Under the pieces are notes generated by a model. That model saw only the letters and a list, made by a program, of their open reading frames with translations, ran no database searches and was not told the DNA's origin. From a virus, in the IMG/VR virus record IMGVR_UViG_3300031841_001169, positions 1 through 20,073 of that record: 20,073 nt of DNA. One strand, 5' to 3'. A program made the translations under genes and the position numbers. This document shows positions 15,159 to 20,073 of this stretch, piece by piece (the stretch's first letter is position 1; each line of letters begins with the position of its first letter).

Positions 15159-15602
15159 TTATATTTTTCCCCACTCCTTGCCTTCAAATAGTAGAGATTC
15201 CGCGTTTCTTCTCCTTACCAAACCTTCCAAAACTTTTCCGCCTGCTTTATTCCATCTTTGCATTTGCGCAGGCACTTCTTCGTATTCTTTATTATTTAAA
15301 ACTTTTAACATCGTAGACGCTTTTAAATTAGCTGGACCAAGATTAAATACCCAAGATACTAAAGCGTCGAATTGATTTTGGCTTAGATCCACTTCAACCA
15401 AATCGTTTATATATCCTTCGTACTCTTTCATCTCTTCTAATAAAAGATGATCAGCTTCTTCTTGGGTTATAGTATCGCCTTCTTTTACACCTTTAGTAGA
15501 ACCATATCCTATAGTCCAAACTCCTGCTGCACATTTATAAGCTTCAAGCTCGCAGCCTTCAAACTTCTTAATAAGGCAAAGACCTTCTTGAGATATATTC
15601 AT
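15159..15602 (-). CDS. Endolysin, lysozyme fold (T4/P22 type)
   Basis: A 147-aa muramidase that would cleave peptidoglycan at the end of infection. Visible motifs: IKKFEGCELEAY with catalytic E15, AGVWTIGYGST (T30 next), and the C-terminal WNKAGGKVLEGLVRRRNAE signature that closes this family. The usual second acidic residue after AY is replaced by Cys24 (AYKCAAG), a variant I recall in other lysozyme-like endolysins. I place the start at ATG 15602 because AAAGGAG lies 6 bases upstream and the ATG follows the holin gene's stop by one base. An in-frame ATG at 15671 would add 23 residues overlapping the holin gene and is less likely. No signal peptide, so it depends on the holin. Confidence 0.9.
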   Translation of the reverse strand: MNISQEGLCLIKKFEGCELEAYKCAAGVWTIGYGSTKGVKEGDTITQEEADHLLLEEMKEYEGYINDLVEVDLSQNQFDALVSWVFNLGPANLKASTMLKVLNNKEYEEVPAQMQRWNKAGGKVLEGLVRRRNAESLLFEGKEWGKI

Positions 15603-15603
15603 A

Positions 15604-16089
15604 TTAGTCTCCTTTGTCGCTTGAGTTAGAAGCTCCAAAATAAAACGAAATAATTGCGCTAGCCAATCCACCTAAATATCCTAATACTAAATTAATTAAA
15701 GCTTCTGAGTTTTGTTCTGGCGGTTGTAACGTAACCAAAAATATATAACCTAAAAAGCCACCTATAGTTGCTATACCAATTATTCTTGCAGTCCAGTCTT
15801 TAGAGAAGTAACCTCTAGCGTTTTCCTTTTCTTTTGCTTCTAAAGCAAAAATATCAACCTCAAGCTCTTTCATTTTTATTTCAAAATCTTTTTCAGCTTT
15901 TTTAAGTTGTAGCATTTGTTCTGGCGTAGCGTTTTGGATTGCTGCTTCAATAGACTTTGGATTGTTAGGAACTCCTAATACTTCGGATATCATATTTGCA
16001 GCCATACCGCCCATAGGTCCACCCAAAGCCGTACCAAGTGTAGGAGCTACTGCGCCTACAACGTTTTTTAATAATCCTTTAAATTTCAT
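15604..16089 (-). CDS. Holin-like protein (3-TM holin family)
   Basis: A 161-aa protein. It starts MKFKGLLKNVVGAVAPTLG, a hydrophobic glycine/alanine-rich segment to about residue 38, followed by a charged coiled region (PEQMLQLKKAEKDFEIKMKE to about 95). Two clear membrane helices follow near 104-121 (IIGIATIGGFLGYIFLV) and 131-150 (LINLVLGYLGGLASAIISF), and the protein ends FGASNSSDKGD. The order hydrophobic - coil - two helices - FGxS tail matches the holin_3TM family. It precedes the endolysin and overlaps the upstream 70-aa gene as ATGA. It would open the inner membrane to release endolysin. Confidence 0.75.
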   Translation of the reverse strand: MKFKGLLKNVVGAVAPTLGTALGGPMGGMAANMISEVLGVPNNPKSIEAAIQNATPEQMLQLKKAEKDFEIKMKELEVDIFALEAKEKENARGYFSKDWTARIIGIATIGGFLGYIFLVTLQPPEQNSEALINLVLGYLGGLASAIISFYFGASNSSDKGD

Positions 16090-16298
16090 AGTAGAACAGA
16101 TACCAAGGCTATAGCTAGAGCGCCTATAAAGCCAAATATTCCGAAGGTTGTCATTTTAATTGTATTGTTAATAGAAGCTATTTCGCTTTTTATCTCAGCA
16201 AATTCGTTGAACGCTGTCTTCCAACGCTCAGAACATTGAGCCTCATGCTTGGCAAGATCTGCCGCTACAGTTAGTGTGGTTGGTCTTTTTGTCGTCAT
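16086..16298 (-). CDS. Coil plus C-terminal TM protein, XhlA-like (lysis accessory)
   Basis: A 70-aa protein. Residues 8-48 form a predicted helix/coil (ADLAKHEAQCSERWKTAFNE, then IKSEIASINNTI) and residues 50-70 one membrane helix (TTFGIFGFIGALAIALVSVL) at the very end. This layout matches XhlA-type haemolysin/antiholin proteins and small phage lysis partners. It lies directly before the holin. Its ATG follows the cyclase stop codon with no base between, and no separate ribosome site is evident, so it may be translated by coupling to the cyclase gene. A Cys at 22 is notable but not in a lipobox. Confidence 0.6.
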   Translation of the reverse strand: MTTKRPTTLTVAADLAKHEAQCSERWKTAFNEFAEIKSEIASINNTIKMTTFGIFGFIGALAIALVSVLL

Positions 16299-18035
16299 TT
16301 ATATAGTATAAACCTTTAACGGTTTCTTTTTTCCTTTTACGTATATTTTTTTATGAAAAACACCATTTTGCGTTTTCTTAATTGTAGCCTCGCCAATTAG
16401 TATGTCAACACCAGCTTCTTTTGTTGCAGACTCAAGACGTGCTGCTGTATTTACCGCGTCACCTATAGCCGAATAATCAAATCTAGTATCACTACCCATA
16501 TTGCCAATAACTGCATATCCGGTATTTACGCCAATACCAATTTCAACACCGAGATCGGCCATTTTAATTTTATCTTGTATTTCTTTTGCGCAAAGAACCG
16601 CAGCCATTTCATGGTCAGGTATATCTATAGGTGCGTTAAATATTGCCATCATCGCATCACCAATATATTTATCTACCATACCATCATAAAACTTAACTGT
16701 ATCTGCTTGAATCGTTAAAGCCTTATTCATAATCTTGGTTACTTCTTCTGGTTCTAGTTTTTCTGATAAAGATGTAAAACCTCTAACGTCTGTAAATAAA
16801 AATGTGCAATATTTTTTCTCGCCTCCAAGTTTTAGTAACTCAGGATTGTCTTGTAATTGCTTCACTTGTCTTGGATCCAGATAATGTTCAAACTGTTTTT
16901 TAATCTCTTGACGTAGTTTATATTGTTTTTTGTAGTTTATATAGAAAGCAACGGTAGAAGTTATGATTTGAGATATAAAAGTCCATGAAAAATCCAATAA
17001 AATGCCCTTCTGAATGCTAAAAACGCCTGAGAAGCCCGTGGTGAAAAGCAAAATTACAGCAATACTTAGACCCTTAACCACACCAAGATAATTGATTGTG
17101 AGCCACGTCAGGGTGACAAAAATTCCCAAAATCAAAATTTCGGCTACTAAATGCCATTCTGGTATTCTTGGAGAGCTTTGGATGAGAATTGACTCAGATA
17201 ATGCTGCTTGAATTTTATGTGGCTCTAATAATCCTGCTGGAGTTGCAACTTGAGGCATAATTCCAGGAGCAGTTATTCCAAGAAAAACAAACTTACCTTC
17301 TACATCCATTTCTTGTAAATTGGTTTCTGGAGTTTTTACCCAACTAATCCACTTGCGGCCAAGACTATCAGTTTTAACCGGGGGTAATCCTTGAACAGTA
17401 ATTTCTTCAATACCAAGTTCGTTGGTTTTAATAATATAAGTTTTTGCACCTACTAAACTTTTTAATACTTCTGTACCAAAGGAACTTACGTATCCGTCTG
17501 GGGTTCTAAACAATAAAGGGATTCTTCTAACAAGGTTATCAAGATCGGTGGGTGCAGCAGATATACCTTCTTGTATATAGTCGTTTCTAAGGTTGTTGGT
17601 ATTTTGTACCACACCCTTTGCTAGCATACCACCAACATCAGGACCTTTGATGACCGTACCAACTGTTTTTGGGTATATTTTATTTGGGTATTCAAATGAA
17701 GCTAAAATAGATGTACCATATTTTAAAGACTCTGCAAAAAATCTATCTCCCCCAAACCTATCAGGATGTGGAAAACTAACAACCCAACCTACACCTAACG
17801 CACCTTTTTCTATTAGTTCTGCATGTATATTACCAAGTTTTTGTCTGGGTATAGGCCAACCGCCTTCTGCGTCTATATCTTCTTCGGTAATATTTAAAAT
17901 AGTAAAGTAGCCAGATGGTTCTGGCGTTTGAACAAAAGCGTCAAATATTTTAAGTTTTAATATTTCGGTAGGCGTACTTTGAAATATTAAAGGTAATCCC
18001 AGTATTATAAGTATTGGTAATAATAATTTATTCAT
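16299..18035 (-). CDS. CHASE2-domain class III adenylate cyclase
   Basis: A 578-aa inner-membrane sensor enzyme predicted to make cAMP from ATP. One N-terminal membrane helix (3-18) is followed by a CHASE2 periplasmic sensor (about 28-290; typical GGWPIPRQKLGNI and GKFVFLGITAPG). Three membrane helices follow near 297-318, 321-340 and 350-367, then a linker and the cyclase domain from about 405. The cyclase keeps both metal aspartates (D416 in FTDVRGFT, D460 in YIGDAMMA), the adenine-specifying pair K456 and D520, and the transition-state pair N529 and R533 (VNTAARLES). By these residues it should use ATP rather than GTP. It starts 8 bases after the FecR gene, without a clear ribosome site. 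Its stop abuts the ATG of the lysis accessory gene. Bacterial CHASE2-cyclases often neighbour FecR-domain genes (from memory). I know of no described phage case. Confidence 0.92.
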   Translation of the reverse strand: MNKLLLPILIILGLPLIFQSTPTEILKLKIFDAFVQTPEPSGYFTILNITEEDIDAEGGWPIPRQKLGNIHAELIEKGALGVGWVVSFPHPDRFGGDRFFAESLKYGTSILASFEYPNKIYPKTVGTVIKGPDVGGMLAKGVVQNTNNLRNDYIQEGISAAPTDLDNLVRRIPLLFRTPDGYVSSFGTEVLKSLVGAKTYIIKTNELGIEEITVQGLPPVKTDSLGRKWISWVKTPETNLQEMDVEGKFVFLGITAPGIMPQVATPAGLLEPHKIQAALSESILIQSSPRIPEWHLVAEILILGIFVTLTWLTINYLGVVKGLSIAVILLFTTGFSGVFSIQKGILLDFSWTFISQIITSTVAFYINYKKQYKLRQEIKKQFEHYLDPRQVKQLQDNPELLKLGGEKKYCTFLFTDVRGFTSLSEKLEPEEVTKIMNKALTIQADTVKFYDGMVDKYIGDAMMAIFNAPIDIPDHEMAAVLCAKEIQDKIKMADLGVEIGIGVNTGYAVIGNMGSDTRFDYSAIGDAVNTAARLESATKEAGVDILIGEATIKKTQNGVFHKKIYVKGKKKPLKVYTI

Positions 18036-18043
18036 ATTATTTA

Positions 18044-19234
18044 TTAATTACTTTGGGTTATTTTTATTGTACTACCCGTTCCTCCGTTTACTTTTATTAT
18101 TCTAGATACGCCATCTTGAATAAAAATAACAGTATAGCTACCAGATGAATCTATATCTACTCTAGCAGTATCGCTAACACTTCTCATCAAAGTAAGTATT
18201 TCTCCGGTTACGTAAGATGTAATCTGCGTATTTAAGTCCTGGCCTAAATTAGTACCAACTAAATTTATAGATGTAGCATCTTGGGCCAACTGATCTTCTT
18301 GTTTTATTTCTTGTAAAGCATCTATAACATCTAGTAAATCTTCTAAAAAGTTTACGTCAAGATAATTTATATCTAACTCGGTAAATTCTAGTTCGTCTTC
18401 TTTAAAAAAATCTTCTTCTAAGTAATCTATATCTAAGTCGTCAAAGTCTAAAATGTTTTTCTTTTGCGTTTGTACTGTTTCTTCTAAAACGGCTTCTTCT
18501 TTAGGCGGATTTACGATTAGCATATTGTCAATAATATCTAACGTAAGATCTAAAATAACAGGAGAGCTTGGAGATTTTTCAAATACGTCTACGGTTGTAG
18601 CTTCGTAAGGCTTGTTTAAAGTAACAGTTCCCATCGCAGTTGTTACCAATATTTCGCCGCTAGCGTTACCAAATTCATCTGGTAAAAGTATTAACAAACT
18701 ACGGCCTGTTTCATCTACAGTAACTGTAAAGTCTGTTCCTCTGATTGCTATATTAGCGGTAGGAGTCTTAAGGTCTATGTTAGACTTATCTATCTTATTT
18801 AAAGAACCAGTAATAAATCTAGCCGTACCCAAACCAAAGGTGATAGCCATTTTAGATTTACTAGGATTTGGGTCAAAGATATATTCATCTATTGTTAGTT
18901 GAGAATGTTCCGTTAATTTTACTTTTGAGTCATCTAAAAACGTAATAGCCATACGACCATTCGTTGTTACAGCCTCATCGTTTTGTTGGATGTCAAAATC
19001 CAACTCGGCATTATACGGTTTTTCTCTTAAAACTCTAGCAGAACCTGAGAGTTCAGATATGTTTCCTACATCAACAGCTGGTTGTTGTTCCGCCGTCGTT
19101 TTGAACGACACAAATAGTACCGTTAGAACCAGTAGAGTCAATTCGTAACCAGTCTGCTGCAAGCGTTGACGATTGGGTGATATTAAATGTTCTGCTGTTA
19201 CCTGTTTGGTCGAGGTAGAAATATCCGCCTGCAT
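18044..19234 (-). CDS. FecR-domain periplasmic protein with acidic repeat linker
   Basis: A hydrophobic signal/anchor (ELTLLVLTVLFVSF, 31-44) precedes a FecR domain at about 55-175: GNISELSGSARVLR, then RMAITFLDDSKVKLTEHSQL, and the family signature TPTANIAIRGTDFTVTV. A linker at 261-302 is acidic and contains two 20-residue units (FDDLDIDYLEEDFF and FTELDINYLDVNFL). The C-terminus (about 325-396) is beta-rich and ends GTGSTIKITQSN. FecR domains sit in the periplasm and relay envelope signals; bacterial versions often pair with CHASE2-cyclases. The start is uncertain. ATG 19234 (AGGA about 7 bases upstream) overlaps the curlin-like gene by 164 bases in another frame. TTG at 19141 or GTG at 19111 would shorten the N-terminus. 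All choices place the hydrophobic segment within, or cut it at, the overlap. Confidence 0.8.
   Translation of the reverse strand: MQADISTSTKQVTAEHLISPNRQRLQQTGYELTLLVLTVLFVSFKTTAEQQPAVDVGNISELSGSARVLREKPYNAELDFDIQQNDEAVTTNGRMAITFLDDSKVKLTEHSQLTIDEYIFDPNPSKSKMAITFGLGTARFITGSLNKIDKSNIDLKTPTANIAIRGTDFTVTVDETGRSLLILLPDEFGNASGEILVTTAMGTVTLNKPYEATTVDVFEKSPSSPVILDLTLDIIDNMLIVNPPKEEAVLEETVQTQKKNILDFDDLDIDYLEEDFFKEDELEFTELDINYLDVNFLEDLLDVIDALQEIKQEDQLAQDATSINLVGTNLGQDLNTQITSYVTGEILTLMRSVSDTARVDIDSSGSYTVIFIQDGVSRIIKVNGGTGSTIKITQSN
18332..18454 (-). repeat. Acidic 20-residue tandem repeat within the FecR protein
   Basis: This stretch encodes residues 261-301 of the FecR-domain protein. FDDLDIDYLEEDFF (264-277) and FTELDINYLDVNFL (284-297) are two copies in register 20 residues apart, with a core LDI(D/N)YL. 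The segment holds Asp/Glu plus large hydrophobics and almost no basic residue. It could bind Ca2+ or a partner protein. Confidence 0.75.
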
Positions 19235-19805
19235 ATCCGCTTCCTGTAAAGTTTATTGTATTGCTATCTCCGTCTACATCAACATAATTAGTAGCACCAT
19301 CATAGTTTATATCAAAATCAAATGTGTTGCTGTCGCCGTTAATTATCCAGTCTAAATCAAGATTTGAAGCTAAAGCACTTGTACCCACATCTAACGTAAA
19401 TGTGTTAGAGCTTCCAGTAACATCAACATTGAAATCAGAACTGTCTATTCCATAAGTATCTGTTGGATCTCCTTGTATAGTAAAAGTATTACTATCGCCG
19501 TCAAACTCAAAAAAACCAGTAATATTATCGCCTAGGATGTCACCCAAGAATTTATTAGTATTACCTATTTGGTTTATATCTAGCGTTAAACTCAAACCGT
19601 CTAAATCTAGAGCGGTAAGCGTACCTGCGACAGAGTTAAGACCACCTATAATATTAGATGAGCCTAATTGCTCTAAATCTATATTTGCTGTTGCTCCGGA
19701 CTGCTCAACATATATTTCGTTATCTGCAGAATAAGCAGATAATCCAAAAAAAGTTAGTCCTAATATACCGTAGTAACTTACTACTCCTATATCATTTTTA
19801 TTCAT
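19071..19805 (-). CDS. Curlin-like extracellular repeat protein (putative amyloid fibre subunit)
   Basis: A 244-aa secreted protein. A signal peptide spans 1-26/27 (VVSYYGILGLTFFGLSAYSA, cleavage before DNEI). The first part has curlin-type QxGxxN units: VEQSGATAN, LEQLGSSN and INQIGNTN. From residue 102 a related unit GDSNTF recurs (DGDSNTF 102, TGSSNTF 130, NGDSNTF 156, DGDSNTI 178, TGNSRTF 201) at 22-28 residue spacing. These Asn-ladder repeats fit a stacked beta-solenoid/amyloid. Two cysteines (C232, C244) flank the end (GTICVVQNDGGTTTSC). It would leave the cell through the CsgG pore. The ATG overlaps the csgG stop by 8 bases, with GGA upstream, so the two are probably coupled. The 3' 164 bases overlap the FecR ORF. 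The curlin relationship rests on repeat pattern and csgG linkage. Confidence 0.75.
   Translation of the reverse strand: MNKNDIGVVSYYGILGLTFFGLSAYSADNEIYVEQSGATANIDLEQLGSSNIIGGLNSVAGTLTALDLDGLSLTLDINQIGNTNKFLGDILGDNITGFFEFDGDSNTFTIQGDPTDTYGIDSSDFNVDVTGSSNTFTLDVGTSALASNLDLDWIINGDSNTFDFDINYDGATNYVDVDGDSNTINFTGSGYAGGYFYLDQTGNSRTFNITQSSTLAADWLRIDSTGSNGTICVVQNDGGTTTSC
19185..19502 (-). repeat. Five GDSNTF-type coding repeats
   Basis: On the plus strand, variants of AAATGTGTTGCTGTCGCC recur at about 19485-19502, 19400-19416, 19319-19337, 19257-19272 and 19186-19202, encoding (G)(D/S/N)S(N/R)T(F/I). Spacing is 66-84 bases. They form the repeating body of the curlin-like protein. Confidence 0.75.
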
Positions 19806-20073
19806 ATATCTTCCAATATCCCTTTGTTGTTCCTTCTTTTATTGTTTGTAATACAGCTGTTTCTATAGCTGTTTGTAAGGCAATATTAATAGATTCGTTT
19901 CTAACTAAACCGTTCTCTATTTCAACAAGCTCTGTTGAATCGGTTATAAACCTAAACACATCTTGATCAATAGATGCACTTAATATTGTTTTGGTTACGA
20001 GAACCTCTAGCAGCACTTTGCCGGTACTGACGGAAACTGTTCGTAAGGATATGGTAACGGTATCTTGTTTGTA
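19798..20073 (-). CDS. csgG: CsgG-like curli secretion channel, C-terminal part (runs off the right edge)
   Basis: The minus strand is open from the window edge to the TAA at 19798 and gives 91 residues. They align by eye with the end of E. coli CsgG: TVTISLRTVSVSTGKVL against its AVNLRVVNVSTGEIL region, TKTILS, then VFRFI, NESINIALQTAIETAV against its NEPVMLCLMSAIETGV, and EGTTKGYW against DGIDRGLW. CsgG is the nonameric outer-membrane lipoprotein pore of type VIII secretion. The part seen corresponds to the end of the transmembrane-hairpin and periplasmic domain. It lacks the charged extension that E. coli CsgG has after the final Trp. The N-terminus and lipobox lie beyond the window. Confidence 0.9.
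   Translation of the reverse strand, partial: YKQDTVTISLRTVSVSTGKVLLEVLVTKTILSASIDQDVFRFITDSTELVEIENGLVRNESINIALQTAIETAVLQTIKEGTTKGYWKIYE

Noticed and set aside
15159-15671. Longer endolysin start giving a hydrophobic 23-residue N-terminus (possible signal-anchor endolysin)
   Set aside because: The extension overlaps the holin gene by 68 bases and lacks a ribosome site, whereas ATG 15602 has AAAGGAG at ideal spacing. The extension also contains Arg and Glu inside the hydrophobic part.
16299-19805. Host chromosome beginning at the cyclase gene, with a prophage edge at 16298
   Set aside because: The cyclase stop and lysis ATG are fused without any gap, and no att-like repeat, tRNA or integrase is visible. 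This was not fully excluded, since sequence right of 20073 is needed.

Overview
This window is part of the genome of a tailed bacteriophage from an AT-rich lineage (about 35-40% GC by eye). Genes are packed end to end, many sharing ATGA or TAATG junctions. It most resembles the short-tailed phages of marine bacteria, such as those infecting SAR11 and related groups. Reasons are a PrimPol-type primase-helicase, a DUF7220-like two-helix protein, giant low-complexity ejection-type proteins with an 'AMLSDGEYVM' motif, and no sheath or long tape-measure protein. The host assignment is inference. No tRNA, integrase, IS element, CRISPR or attachment site is visible. No gene-free stretch exceeds 100 bases.

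Layout. (1) 1-80, minus: the first 26 codons of a probable P-loop ATPase that leaves the window. (2) 81-168: an AT-rich divergent promoter region. (3) 169-3899, plus: an early/replication island with an HTH-like protein, primase-helicase, two-helix membrane protein, 44-aa protein and two PD-(D/E)XK-type nucleases. (4) 3906-14692, minus: a virion module that converges on the replication island. In transcription order it holds a tail hub/nozzle-like protein, a small fibre-like protein, a 2OG-Fe(II) oxygenase and four large internal/ejection-type proteins. (5) 14667-16298, minus: a 70-aa coil+TM protein, a 3-TM holin-like protein, a lysozyme-fold endolysin and a third PD-(D/E)XK-type nuclease. 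(6) 16299-20073, minus, upstream of the lysis genes: CsgG (3' part only), a curlin-like repeat protein, a FecR-domain protein and a CHASE2-adenylate cyclase.

The most interesting part is region 6. The order csgG - curlin-like - fecR-like - CHASE2/adenylate cyclase puts an outer-membrane secretion pore, an extracellular amyloid-type fibre, a periplasmic FecR domain and an inner-membrane sensor-cyclase in one co-oriented run. The cyclase stop codon directly abuts the first lysis gene. All cyclase catalytic residues that I can check are intact. I infer a phage-encoded surface-to-cytoplasm module: a fibre is secreted, its state is read in the periplasm, and cAMP is made in the infected cell. Linkage to virion and lysis genes is visible; the signalling circuit is hypothesis. 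The head genes (terminase, portal, capsid) are not in the window. If they lie to the right of csgG, the cassette is internal to the phage; if bacterial housekeeping genes lie there, the cassette may be host DNA beside a prophage.
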